Assembly: GCA_002694065.1 (NCBI GenBank)
Contig: NZKZ01000032.1
Location: 1-15,585, forward strand
From: Acidiferrobacter sp.
Lineage (GTDB): Bacteria > Pseudomonadota > Gammaproteobacteria > Arenicellales > UBA868
Length of the DNA stretch: 15,585 nt
Reading direction: 5' to 3'
In this document: positions 6,452 to 15,048 of the stretch, in pieces
Layout: the number at the start of each line of letters is the position of its first letter
How positions within the stretch are numbered: the first letter of the stretch is position 1
Notes under the pieces: model-generated
The model's database searches: none
The model's input: the letters and a program-made list of their open reading frames with translations, nothing else
Told to the model about the DNA's origin: nothing
Program-made: the position numbers and the translations under genes

Positions 6452-7696
6452 CTAGTCGATTGGTCTCTGATCGTCGATCACTTTACCATCGTTGGGCAGC
6501 GCATCCGCATTGACAAATTCGACTTCACCGCGCAAGTTGCAGACATCGCGAATGCTTCCGGAAATAGCTTCGGCGAGACCGTCATCCCCACCTGCACCTG
6601 GCGACATCTCACACAAAAGCCTCATCGCATCCGCATTGTCAACGCGGGTCACCTCAAGCCGCGCCTTGCGGATCTCGCCGTGGCGCGCGACGACCGTCGC
6701 CACCTGAGAGGGGTGTACAAACATTCCTCTCACTTTGGTAGTTTGATCTGCCCTGCCCATCCACCCCTTGATTCGGGGGCTGGTTCTGCCACAGGGGCTG
6801 ACGCCTTCCAGGGTGGCGGAGAGATCTCCGGTGGCAAATCGGATCAGCGGGTAACCGGGTTTGAGCGGGGTTACCAGGACCTCACCGACTTCGCCGGGCT
6901 CCACTGGATCTCCTGTGCCCGGGCGGACAATCTCCAACAGAATCTCTTCATCCAGAAGAAGCCCTTCCCGACCTTCTGATTCGAAACCGATCAATCCCAC
7001 ATCTGCCGTAGCATAGGCCTGCAGGACCCCCACACCATTTTCCGAAAGTTCCAAGCGCAAAGGCTCGGGTAGCGCTTCCCCAGACACCAAACCCAACCTC
7101 AGGCTGGACACATCGATCTGCATCTCTTTTGCTTTGGCGAGAAGAATCTTCAGGAAAGAAGGTGTACCGACATAGAACTGCGGCCGAAGATGCCCCATTG
7201 CCCGCACCTGGAGTTCAGTCTGACCGATCCCGGCCGGAAAGACCGTGCAACCGAGAGCGTGCGCTCCGCTCTCGAGCATGAATCCGGCCGGTGTAAAGTG
7301 ATAGGAAAACGTGTTGTAGACAAGATCCCCCTCTCGACACCCAGCCGCGTGCAATGCTCGCGCGGTCCGCCAAAAATCTTTGGTATTCGCCTGGGGTTCA
7401 AAAATAGCGCCTGGCGAAGCAAAGACCCTCGGAAGCATCTTGCCATGAAGATCCGTATAGCCCCCAAGCGGAGGCGCTTTGGCCTGCGCCTCGGCCATTT
7501 CGGATTTTCGCGTGACCGGCAACTTCGCGACTGCGGCCCGATCAGTGATGGACTCGGGATCCACCTCTTGCAGGAGATCAGCGTATGCGGGAATGCTTGC
7601 CTTGGCATAGCGCAGTTGTTCACGTAACTGCTCCAACTGCTGCGCTTCGCGCTCGTCGGGCGAACGGGTCTCCAGCGCATCGAAATAATCGTTCAT
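6452..7696 (-). CDS. PaaK-like (phenylacetate-CoA ligase family) adenylate-forming protein with altered phosphate loop
   Basis: This protein has 414 residues from the ATG at 7696. GGGGGA lies just before it at suitable spacing; an ATG six bases upstream sits directly on those Gs. The PaaK-family frame is clear: MNDYFDALETRSPDERE at the N-terminus, YATADVG at 228-234 in place of the YGxTE motif, and RFATGDLS with the conserved Asp at 291. GRADQTTKVRGMFVHPSQ (314-331) is the hinge region, and NDGKVIDDQR at the C-terminus holds the expected lysine. However, the phosphate-binding loop, normally SSGTTGxPT, reads FASPGAIFEP at 92-101, with no TTG core. Family members activate aryl acids to acyl-CoA with ATP. 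Whether this one does is doubtful. It is the last gene of the importer cluster, 127 bases after the LivF-type gene. Confidence 0.85.
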   Translation of the reverse strand: MNDYFDALETRSPDEREAQQLEQLREQLRYAKASIPAYADLLQEVDPESITDRAAVAKLPVTRKSEMAEAQAKAPPLGGYTDLHGKMLPRVFASPGAIFEPQANTKDFWRTARALHAAGCREGDLVYNTFSYHFTPAGFMLESGAHALGCTVFPAGIGQTELQVRAMGHLRPQFYVGTPSFLKILLAKAKEMQIDVSSLRLGLVSGEALPEPLRLELSENGVGVLQAYATADVGLIGFESEGREGLLLDEEILLEIVRPGTGDPVEPGEVGEVLVTPLKPGYPLIRFATGDLSATLEGVSPCGRTSPRIKGWMGRADQTTKVRGMFVHPSQVATVVARHGEIRKARLEVTRVDNADAMRLLCEMSPGAGGDDGLAEAISGSIRDVCNLRGEVEFVNADALPNDGKVIDDQRPID

Positions 7697-7823
7697 CGGC
7701 ATCCCCCAAGGACCTTAGCTCATCCCGAATATTGATAAAGACCGAGCCAGGAATGACTGGCCCTGATCTAACTTGGCTGCTGTCGTTAGACCGCCCAATG
7801 ACGGTCGGTCAGCTGTTGTGCAA

Positions 7824-8651
7824 TCAACTGAGCCAGCGTTTACGCCGCCGGTAAGCTTTAACGTTACGGAAGCTTCTTCGACCTTCCCCGCTGACACCAA
7901 GGTAAAACTCCTTGACGTCTTCGTTCTCAGCCAGGGCCGATGCCTCACCATCCATCACGACCCGGCCGTTTTCCAGGATGTAGCCATAATTGGCGTAACG
8001 CAAAGCCATAGTGGTGTTCTGTTCGGCCAATAGGAACGTCACGCCTTCGGCTTCGTTTAATCTTTTTACAATCTCAAAAATCTCTTCAACGAGCTGGGGA
8101 GCCAACCCCATCGACGGCTCATCCAGCAGAATCACTGTCGGACGCGCCATCAACGCACGGCCGACTGCCAACATCTGCTGCTCACCACCTGAGGTATAAC
8201 CCGCCTGACTGGTACGACGCTCCTTTAAGCGCGGAAAGTACTGATAGACCAACTCAAGATCATCCGAAATCCCTTTGCGTCCGTCTTTTCGGGTATAGGC
8301 GCCAGTCAGGAGATTTTCTTCTACGGTTAAATGCTCAAAACAGTGCCGGCCTTCCATGACCTGAATCACTCCCCGACGCACCAGTTCGTTAGGGGTGAGG
8401 CTGTGCACATCCTCTCCCTTAAAGGTAATGGTCCCTTTGGTGACATCACCACGCTCGGCACCCAGGAGATTGGAAATCGCCTTGAGCGTGGTGGACTTGC
8501 CCGCGCCATTGGCGCCAAGCAAGGCCACGACACCCCCTTCCATGACTTCGAGAGAGACCCCTTTCAGCACGAGGATCACATGGTCATAGATCACCTCGAT
8601 ATTGTTGACCACCAGCAGGGATTCGCTGTTGGTTTCAGCAACGGCGCTCAT
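7824..8651 (-). CDS. ABC transporter ATP-binding protein, LivF type
   Basis: A 275-residue nucleotide-binding subunit of a HAAT-family importer. It has Walker A GANGAGKST at 46-54, Q97 in the Q-loop, the signature TSGGEQQ at 153-159 and Walker B VILLDEP at 173-179. AEQN appears at 209-212, where LivF proteins carry Gln in place of the switch His. It would work at the inner membrane with the LivG-type ATPase and the two permeases encoded upstream. The C-terminus, after the usual FYLGV ending, carries about 20 extra residues rich in Arg and Lys, ending RRRKRWLS. The start is ATG at 8651 with GGGAG eight bases upstream. It follows the binding-protein gene by 39 bases. Confidence 0.95.
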   Translation of the reverse strand: MSAVAETNSESLLVVNNIEVIYDHVILVLKGVSLEVMEGGVVALLGANGAGKSTTLKAISNLLGAERGDVTKGTITFKGEDVHSLTPNELVRRGVIQVMEGRHCFEHLTVEENLLTGAYTRKDGRKGISDDLELVYQYFPRLKERRTSQAGYTSGGEQQMLAVGRALMARPTVILLDEPSMGLAPQLVEEIFEIVKRLNEAEGVTFLLAEQNTTMALRYANYGYILENGRVVMDGEASALAENEDVKEFYLGVSGEGRRSFRNVKAYRRRKRWLS

Positions 8652-8690
8652 GGAGTCTCTCCCGTCATCATGACCAAAACGAATCGCCTG

Positions 8691-10007
8691 TTAGCAGTCG
8701 CGAGGCGTTACGTTGTTCTCAGCCGCGTATGCTGCTGAGTCTGCCTCGATAAGTGGGCCGGTCACATCACGTAGCGGCTCATAGAACTTCGAAACGATAT
8801 TCCACTGCTTTGCTTTCGCATCCCACTGCTGGACGGCCACTTTACCGGGCCCTTCGTGGTTTGCACAGGTGATCTTCACCGGATAGGTAAAGCCGCCTAG
8901 GCCCAACTCTTCGAGTCGCGCTTCATCGACATTAAGCGCCTCGAAACCGTCCCGGACATGCTTACCCGTGACTTCCTTGGTGCCATGAATTTCCATCGCT
9001 TTACGGATAGCTTCGGTCGTCCACATGGCACCGACCATGCCCCGGTTGTAGAGCACTTCCCCGATACGGTCACGATCACCCTTGCCTAACCCTTTGTCAT
9101 AAACGTACTTACGGATGTCGTCATGCACCGGGAATCCTCCACCAGGTGCATGGAACGCACCAGAAAGGTATCCATCTGCGGCATCACCGGCAGGCATAAC
9201 ATCGTTTTCAGAGCCCGACCACCAGACTCCAATGAAGTGATCCATCGGATAGCGGATGGAAGCGGCTTCCTTGATGGCCACCTGGTTCATCACACCCCAG
9301 CCCCACATCAGCACCCAGTCCGGTTTTTCTTTTCGGATCTGCAACCAGGTCGCTTTCTGTTCCTGACCCGGGTGATCTACGGGCAGTCCGCGAAACTCAT
9401 AACCAAACTTTTCAGCCATGGCTTCCAGAGTCCGGATGGGCTCTTTGCCGTAGGCCGAGTTGTGGTACACGAGATAGATCTTCTTGCCTTTCAGTGCATC
9501 GAAACCGCCTTCCTGATCAGCGATGTACTGAACCAAAGCCGTGGCCTGGCTCCAGTAAGTGGCCGGGAAGTTGAACACCCATGGAAACACCTTGCCGTTG
9601 GCCGCGGACGTTCTGCCGTAGCCCATGGAAAAGATCGGAATCTCGTCCACCGCCGCCTTGGGAATCAGCTGATAGGTAATACCCGTGGACAGGGGCTGGA
9701 TAGCGAGCGCGCCTGAAGGCGGCGTATTCTTGACCTTTTCGTAGCACTCAACACCTTTCTTGGTGTTGTAACCGGTTTCACAGTCAACGTGCTTGATCTT
9801 GACACCGTTAATACCGCCGTCACGCTCGTTGAGCATGGTCAAATAGTCGGTATAGCCATTCGCCACAGGAATACCGTTCGGCGCATAAGGGCCGGTACGG
9901 TAATCCAGCGTGGGAAGTACCAGTTCGTAGGCATTGGCACCCGATGCGAACATCGGCAAAGCCAACACTGCCGCTACAGCGGCTCCGGTCAGTTTTCTAA
10001 GATTCAT
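8691..10007 (-). CDS. ABC transporter periplasmic substrate-binding protein (Peripla_BP_6 type)
   Basis: A 438-residue binding protein of the branched-chain-amino-acid-type (HAAT) class. The start is ATG at 10007, because GAGGAGG lies six bases upstream and the protein then opens with a classic signal peptide. This has Lys/Arg at 4-5, a hydrophobic core to about residue 20, and a probable cleavage after SGANA at 26. The mature protein begins YELVLPTLDYRTG, with NGVKIKHVDCETGYNTKKG near 75-93, a typical first-domain strand-helix pattern. It would bind the solute in the periplasm and deliver it to the two permeases. It is longer than leucine-binding LivK (about 370 residues), and flanking CoA-ligase genes point to a carboxylic acid substrate, but no residue I can see fixes the ligand. 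The frame remains open upstream into the LivM gene, which is not coding for this protein. Confidence 0.93.
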   Translation of the reverse strand: MNLRKLTGAAVAAVLALPMFASGANAYELVLPTLDYRTGPYAPNGIPVANGYTDYLTMLNERDGGINGVKIKHVDCETGYNTKKGVECYEKVKNTPPSGALAIQPLSTGITYQLIPKAAVDEIPIFSMGYGRTSAANGKVFPWVFNFPATYWSQATALVQYIADQEGGFDALKGKKIYLVYHNSAYGKEPIRTLEAMAEKFGYEFRGLPVDHPGQEQKATWLQIRKEKPDWVLMWGWGVMNQVAIKEAASIRYPMDHFIGVWWSGSENDVMPAGDAADGYLSGAFHAPGGGFPVHDDIRKYVYDKGLGKGDRDRIGEVLYNRGMVGAMWTTEAIRKAMEIHGTKEVTGKHVRDGFEALNVDEARLEELGLGGFTYPVKITCANHEGPGKVAVQQWDAKAKQWNIVSKFYEPLRDVTGPLIEADSAAYAAENNVTPRDC

Positions 10008-10063
10008 CAATAGCCTCCTCTTAGTGTTGTGGTTGATACAGCAGTTTGCGGCTCCTTTGTTCC

Positions 10064-11140
10064 CTAGTGCGGGAACGGCCAGAGCCGCAGTTTCTCCTTC
10101 GCGATCTGCCACAGCCGGGCAAGCCCATGCGGCTCAACGATCAGGAAAAAGATGATCAGTAGGCCCATCAGCAGGATCTCGACATGACCCGCCATGCCTG
10201 AATCAAAGCCCATGCCTCCTACCATAATGTTCTTTAATAGAATGGGGACGAGGACGATGAAGGCAGCTCCTAAAAATGCCCCCAAAACACTGCCCAGTCC
10301 GCCAATAATGATGATAAACAGTACGTAAAACGACTGGTTGATATCAAACGCCTCCACGGGCTCCACGGACCCAAGGTACACCGCGAAATACAGCGCACCG
10401 GCAACCCCAACATAAAAAGAACTCACGGCAAATGCGGAAAGCTTGGCCTGCAAAGGGCGAATTCCAATGAGTTCGGCAGCGATATCCATGTCTCGAATTG
10501 CCATCCATTCGCGACCGATTCTGCCGCGCACAATATTCTTAGCACTAAGCGCGAGCACAGCAACCACCGTCAGGGTGAAGAGGTACTTGGCAGCCGGAGT
10601 AGCCTCAGGACCTGTGATCCGGATACCGAAAAAGTCGATCGGCCTTACCGTGATCATGCCAGTCAGGTTGTAGTCGTAGAACCAACCTACTTTATTGAAC
10701 ATCCAGACCAAGAAAAACTGCGCCGCGAGCGTGGCAACCGCAAGATAAAAGCCTTTGATGCGCAGGCTCGGCAGTCCGAAAATCATACCCACCGCTGCCG
10801 TGACGACACCCGAGAGTGCCAACACAATCAGGAAATTCAGCTCCGGAAAAAATCCGACCAACTTGAATGACGCGTAGGCCCCAACCGCCATGAAGGCCCC
10901 GGTTCCGAGTGACACCTGACCGCAGTAGCCCGTAAGGATATTCAACCCAAGGGCCGCAAGCGCGTAAACCAGAAACGGCAGTAGTATCGCGTTGGCCCAA
11001 TACTCGTTGATAAAGAACGGAGCCACCAGAAATGCCACAGCAAGCACGCCGATCACAAACCAGCGATCCTGAGCGATCGGGAACATCGCCTGATCCGCGA
11101 TATAACTAGACTTGAGCTGGCCGCTTTCTCGATAGAACAT
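10064..11140 (-). CDS. ABC transporter permease, LivM type
   Basis: A 358-residue inner-membrane permease of the HAAT importer family. After a polar start of about 25 residues it has repeated hydrophobic segments. It contains the LivM hallmarks LNILTGYCGQVSLGTGAFMAVGAYA near 66-90, LRIKGFYLAVATLAAQF near 125-141, and the cytoplasmic coupling segment GREWMAIRDMDIAAELIGI near 212-230, which docks on the ATPases. FYVLFIIIIGGLGSVLGAFLGAAF lies near 271-294. It pairs with the LivH-type permease. The ATG at 11140 comes two bases after that gene's stop, with AGAGGG seven bases upstream inside the LivH end, so the two subunits are probably made in step. It ends with a polar, basic tail. Confidence 0.95.
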   Translation of the reverse strand: MFYRESGQLKSSYIADQAMFPIAQDRWFVIGVLAVAFLVAPFFINEYWANAILLPFLVYALAALGLNILTGYCGQVSLGTGAFMAVGAYASFKLVGFFPELNFLIVLALSGVVTAAVGMIFGLPSLRIKGFYLAVATLAAQFFLVWMFNKVGWFYDYNLTGMITVRPIDFFGIRITGPEATPAAKYLFTLTVVAVLALSAKNIVRGRIGREWMAIRDMDIAAELIGIRPLQAKLSAFAVSSFYVGVAGALYFAVYLGSVEPVEAFDINQSFYVLFIIIIGGLGSVLGAFLGAAFIVLVPILLKNIMVGGMGFDSGMAGHVEILLMGLLIIFFLIVEPHGLARLWQIAKEKLRLWPFPH

Positions 11141-11142
11141 CG

Positions 11143-12075
11143 TCAGACCCTCTCAATAATACGTTCGCCGAAAAGCCCTTGAGGCCTGAACAGCAGGAAC
11201 GCCAGCGCCAGCATGTAGGCAAACCAGTTTTCAATTGCTCCTCCTACCATTGGGCCGATATAGACCTCAGCAAGTTTTTCGCCCACACCGATAATCAATC
11301 CGCCGACGATCGCACCCGGGACTGAAGTGAATCCCCCGAGAATAAGCACGGGAAGGGCTTTGAGCGCAATCAGGGAAAGCGAGAACTGCACGCCAGATTT
11401 GCTGCCCCACATGATGCCTGCCACCAGCGCCACGATGCCGGAGACCGACCAGACAATCACCCAGATCTTGTCGAGCGACACGCCGACGCTGAGTGCTGCC
11501 TGATGATCGTCTGCCACGGCACGAAGGGCCCGGCCAATGCGGGTACGCTGGAAGAAAATGGCCAACACGACTACAAGAACAGCCGCGGTTCCGGCAGCAA
11601 AGATTTCAAGCTGCTCGATATATAGGTTGAAGTTATCCAGTAACCAGTCAGAAGCGCCCTGGGGAATCCCGATATCAAGCGGCTTGACGTCAGATCCAAA
11701 AAGAATGTCGCCAAGGCCTTCGAGCACAAAAGCAAGGCCGATGGTCGCCATAAACAGGATGATTTCGTTCTGCTTAACCATAAAGCGCAAGACCGTTCGC
11801 TCAATCACCCATGCCAACACCACCATGATGAGCCCCGTTGCGGGAATGGCCAACCATACGGGTAGCGTGAAGCCAAAAACCGCAAAAAACCAACCATCTT
11901 CGGCCAGAAAATCGTAAAGCGCCAACGCGGCAAATAGCGCCATGACACCCTGCGCAAAATTAAAAATCCCCGACGCCTTGAAAATCAGCACGAAGCCCAA
12001 GGCGACCAGCGCGTACATGACCCCGGTCATCAGACCGCTGATGATCACTTCCAGCAAAAAGATATCGAAAGCCAT
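11143..12075 (-). CDS. ABC transporter permease, LivH type
   Basis: A 310-residue, very hydrophobic protein with about eight membrane segments by eye. LivH hallmarks are SGLMTGVMYALVALGFVLIF near 13-32 followed by GIFNFAQGVMALFAA, then the coupling segment RTRIGRALRAVADDHQAALSVGV near 181-203. LPVLILGGFTSVPGAIVGG lies near 241-259 and the C-terminus has LFRPQGLFGE. It forms the transmembrane channel with the LivM-type subunit. The ATG at 12075 is preceded by GAGAGA at suitable distance. The 63-base gap to the LivG-type gene holds a small stem, CCGGA/TCCGG at 12094-12109, with no T-tract, so I do not call it a terminator. Confidence 0.95.
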   Translation of the reverse strand: MAFDIFLLEVIISGLMTGVMYALVALGFVLIFKASGIFNFAQGVMALFAALALYDFLAEDGWFFAVFGFTLPVWLAIPATGLIMVVLAWVIERTVLRFMVKQNEIILFMATIGLAFVLEGLGDILFGSDVKPLDIGIPQGASDWLLDNFNLYIEQLEIFAAGTAAVLVVVLAIFFQRTRIGRALRAVADDHQAALSVGVSLDKIWVIVWSVSGIVALVAGIMWGSKSGVQFSLSLIALKALPVLILGGFTSVPGAIVGGLIIGVGEKLAEVYIGPMVGGAIENWFAYMLALAFLLFRPQGLFGERIIERV

Positions 12076-12138
12076 CAGCGTATCTCTCTAAATCCGGATT
12101 TAATTCCGGCTGGTGAACTCTGCCCTGTTGCGAGCCTC

Positions 12139-12927
12139 TCAGTCATGGCTCACTCCAAGATAGGCATCGATTACATCCTGATTGGCACGTACTTCCTCGG
12201 GCGTGCCTTCCGCAATTTTACGCCCGTAATCCAACACCACCACGCGGTCGGAGATATCCATCACCACGCCCATATCGTGCTCAATGAGAGCAATGGTGGT
12301 TCCAAATTCATCGTTGGTCTCTAGAATGAAGCGGCTCATGTCCTCTTTTTCTTCAAGATTCATCCCGGCCATGGGCTCATCCAGCAACAGCAACGTGGGT
12401 TCCGCTGCCAGCGCCCGGCCCAGTTCTACCCGTTTTTGAAGCCCGTAGGGCAAGCGGCCCACCGGAGTTTTTCGAATAGACTGAATCTCGAGAAAATCAA
12501 TTACATGCTCGACAAACTCCCGGTTTTCTATCTCTTCACGCTGCGCCGGACCGATACGCAATGCCTGCCAGAAAAGCGACTTGCTCATATGGGTGTTGCG
12601 GCCAGTCATGATGTTGTCCAGAGTGCTCATGCCTTTGAAAAGCGCAATGTTCTGAAACGTTCTGGCAATACCGCCGGCCGCGGCATCATGGGGGCGCATC
12701 TGCTTTCTGGCCTGCCCCTGGTAGGTAATGGTGCCTTCCTGGGGGTGATAAAAGCCGTTGATCACGTTGAGCATCGAGCTCTTGCCTGCCCCATTAGGGC
12801 CGATGATCGAACGGACTTCCCCTTTGCGAATATCAAAACTGACATCCACGAGCGCGTGCACACCGCCAAAGGACAGCGATATGGCGTCTACTTCCAGGAG
12901 AGTTTCGTTGGTCTGCTCGTCGGTCAT
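12139..12927 (-). CDS. ABC transporter ATP-binding protein, LivG type
   Basis: A 262-residue ATPase subunit with Walker A GPNGAGKS at 43-50, Q92 in ARTFQNI, Walker B LLLLDEP at 179-185 followed by MAGMN, the switch histidine H217 in IEHDMG, and the typical C-terminus VIDAYLG. The signature motif is LPYGLQKRVELGRAL at 159-173, so the usual LSxGQ reads LPYGLQ. LivG proteins often carry a YGxQ form here, so this may be normal for the group. It would act with the LivF-type ATPase as a heterodimer under the two permeases. The start is ATG at 12927; its ribosome site is weak (AGCAAG region). The gene begins 59 bases after the acyl-CoA synthetase stop. Confidence 0.95.
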   Translation of the reverse strand: MTDEQTNETLLEVDAISLSFGGVHALVDVSFDIRKGEVRSIIGPNGAGKSSMLNVINGFYHPQEGTITYQGQARKQMRPHDAAAGGIARTFQNIALFKGMSTLDNIMTGRNTHMSKSLFWQALRIGPAQREEIENREFVEHVIDFLEIQSIRKTPVGRLPYGLQKRVELGRALAAEPTLLLLDEPMAGMNLEEKEDMSRFILETNDEFGTTIALIEHDMGVVMDISDRVVVLDYGRKIAEGTPEEVRANQDVIDAYLGVSHD

Positions 12928-12986
12928 CTTGCTAATCGATTTCTAGGCAATATTGGCTGCATGGGCTGCGTTTGTAGTCAGAATAC

Positions 12987-14945
12987 TCAAGCGGCTGCGC
13001 GCGAGGGCTCCTGTGACACAGCTGCATCCCGAATTTCAAGGTCCGCCTCAATCTGGCCCTGACGACCATCTTCAAACATCACTTCGGTGCTGACAAAGCA
13101 GTTTGTGCGGCCGTCGAACAGCGCTTCAATTAGATCCCCATACCGCTCGTTGATGATCCGCCGGCGCACCTTACGGGTTCGGGTAAGCTCCCCATCATCA
13201 GGGTCCAACTCCTTATGCAGTATCAGAAAGCGTCGAATCTGCGATGACGAGAGGTGTGAATCCTGTGCAAGACTCTGGTTGACCTGTTCGATGCATCCCT
13301 GAACCAGGGCATACACCTCAGGATGCGCCGCGAGCTCCTGGTAGCTGGCATAGGCAACATTATTCCGCTCAGCCCAGTTGCCCACCGCATCAAGGTCGAT
13401 GTTGATAAAGGCCGTCACAAAATCGCGCTGATCACCAAAGGTAACGACTTCCTTGATCTCGGGGAAAAACTTGAGCTTGTTCTCAAGGAACTTCGGCGCA
13501 AACATACTGCTGTCATTCAGCTTGCCGACATCCTTGGCGCGGTCGATGATTCTGAGATGACCCTCGTCATCGAAGTAGCCCGCATCGCCGGTGTGCACCC
13601 AGTTGTCGGAGGTCTTGGTCTCGGCGGTCGCCTCGGGATTCTTGAAGTATTCCTTAAAGACGCCAGGACTGCGGTACACCACCTCGCCGTTCTCCTCGAT
13701 CCGCACCTCTACACCAGGCGGGGGTGTCCCGACGCTTTCAGAACGCACAACCCCGTCAGGCTGCATAGTGATAAAGACCGTGGCCTCGGTCTGGCCGTAG
13801 AGCTGCTTAAGGTTGATGCCCAAAGACCGGTAGAACTCGAAAATCTCGGGACCAATGGCTTCACCGGCAGTATAAGCAACCCGGACCCGACTCAAGCCAA
13901 GCGTGTTCTTTAGCGGCCCATAGACCAGCAGCTCACCGAGCCAATAGTGAAAGCGGTCCCAGGCCGGCACTGACTGGCCGTCCATCAGCGCTACCCCGGT
14001 CTTTTTGGCGACTTTCATGAAGTGATCAAAGAGACTGCGCTTTAAGCGTCCGGCGTCTTTCATCCGGATCATGACACTGGTGAGAACGCTCTCAAAAACC
14101 CGCGGCGGCGCAAAGTAAAAGGTCGGTCCGATCTCGCGCAGGTCCTGAGCGACCGTGTTGGTGCTTTCAGGGCAGTTGACACAAAAACCTGCGACAAAAC
14201 CCATCGCGAACGAGAACACGTTGTCTCCCACCCACGCCATGGGCAGGTAGGCAAGCACTTCCTCTTCAGCAGTGATCCCGTCAAACGCATTGGTGTTGCG
14301 GGCAGTAACCAGGAGATTTTCGTGGGACAGCACCACTCCTTTGGGTCTTCCCGTCGTGCCTGAGGTATAAAGGATTATCGAGGTATCAGACGACTTGCCT
14401 TTTTGAATCTCCGCGTTGACCTTATCCGGATCGGCCTTTAGAAGTTCACGGCCTCGTGCCATGACCGTCTGGATATCCATAACTACCTGCGGATCATATT
14501 TGCGCAGGCCCTTGGGGTCGCAATAGATAACAAACGCCACCCGGGGACATTGCTCTTTAATTTCAAGAGCCTTGTCTACCTGCTCCTGGTTTTCCGCGAT
14601 GATGAAGCGCGCCTCGGCGTGATCCACCACATACTGAATCTCCTCAGCGACAGAGTCCTGGTAGGCAGGCACGGGCACACCGCCCAGCGCCTGTGCAGCG
14701 ATCATTGACCCGTAAAGGCGCGGCCGGTTATCTCCGATAATGACCAGGGTGTCGTTTCGGGCGAAGCCAAGATCAGCCAGCCCTGCCGCTAGCGCGAAGG
14801 ATTCTTCGCAGAGCTCTCCCAGAGTCCAGGTCTGCCAAATGCCGTAGGCTTTCTCGCGCATTGCCGGGCGCTCGGCATCATGCTTGAGCCGCTGCAACAG
14901 CAACTGCGGAAAAGTATCTCCCTGCAATTCAAGCGAATTGCCCAT
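12987..14945 (-). CDS. AMP-binding long-chain-type acyl-CoA synthetase
   Basis: A 652-residue adenylate-forming enzyme of the long-chain acyl-CoA synthetase group. All core motifs are present: YTSGTTGRPKG at 193-203 (ATP phosphate loop), YGQTE at 383-387, HTGDAG at 451-456, and the hinge DRAKD at 468-472 followed by KLNDSSMFAPKFLENKLKF. TRTRKVRR near 588-595 holds the likely catalytic lysine K592. It would convert a carboxylic acid, ATP and CoA to acyl-CoA, AMP and pyrophosphate in the cytoplasm or at the inner membrane. It is the first gene of the importer cluster, so the imported acid is its likely substrate. The ATG at 14945 has AAGGAGAGG close upstream, a strong site. The C-terminal 30 or so residues form an acidic, then Ala-rich tail beyond the core fold. 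Confidence 0.93.
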   Translation of the reverse strand: MGNSLELQGDTFPQLLLQRLKHDAERPAMREKAYGIWQTWTLGELCEESFALAAGLADLGFARNDTLVIIGDNRPRLYGSMIAAQALGGVPVPAYQDSVAEEIQYVVDHAEARFIIAENQEQVDKALEIKEQCPRVAFVIYCDPKGLRKYDPQVVMDIQTVMARGRELLKADPDKVNAEIQKGKSSDTSIILYTSGTTGRPKGVVLSHENLLVTARNTNAFDGITAEEEVLAYLPMAWVGDNVFSFAMGFVAGFCVNCPESTNTVAQDLREIGPTFYFAPPRVFESVLTSVMIRMKDAGRLKRSLFDHFMKVAKKTGVALMDGQSVPAWDRFHYWLGELLVYGPLKNTLGLSRVRVAYTAGEAIGPEIFEFYRSLGINLKQLYGQTEATVFITMQPDGVVRSESVGTPPPGVEVRIEENGEVVYRSPGVFKEYFKNPEATAETKTSDNWVHTGDAGYFDDEGHLRIIDRAKDVGKLNDSSMFAPKFLENKLKFFPEIKEVVTFGDQRDFVTAFINIDLDAVGNWAERNNVAYASYQELAAHPEVYALVQGCIEQVNQSLAQDSHLSSSQIRRFLILHKELDPDDGELTRTRKVRRRIINERYGDLIEALFDGRTNCFVSTEVMFEDGRQGQIEADLEIRDAAVSQEPSRAAA

Positions 14946-15026
14946 ATCCTCTCCTTGAGCCTTCTTCGAGTCTGCCTCTAGGGGTGCCCGATCTCACGGT
15001 CCAGGCTTAGCAGAAACTCGTCGCCA

Positions 15027-15040
15027 CTGAGTTTACTCAG
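15027..15040. promoter_or_regulatory. 14-base palindrome in the leader of the importer cluster, possible operator
   Basis: CTGAGT and ACTCAG flank a TT centre, giving a near-perfect palindrome about 82 bases upstream of the acyl-CoA synthetase ATG. Its size and placement fit an operator for a TetR- or GntR-type dimer. No regulator gene is adjacent in the window, so this rests on symmetry and position only. Confidence 0.3.
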
Positions 15041-15048
15041 GGGAAACG

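Noticed and set aside
10008..10112. N-terminal extension of the substrate-binding protein gene upstream of the ATG at 10007
   Set aside because: The ATG at 10007 has a strong GAGGAGG site and a textbook signal peptide. The extension would bury the signal and overlap the LivM gene.
12094..12109. CCGGA/TCCGG stem between the LivG and LivH genes
   Set aside because: Short stem with no T-tract inside an apparent operon; probably chance or a minor mRNA feature.
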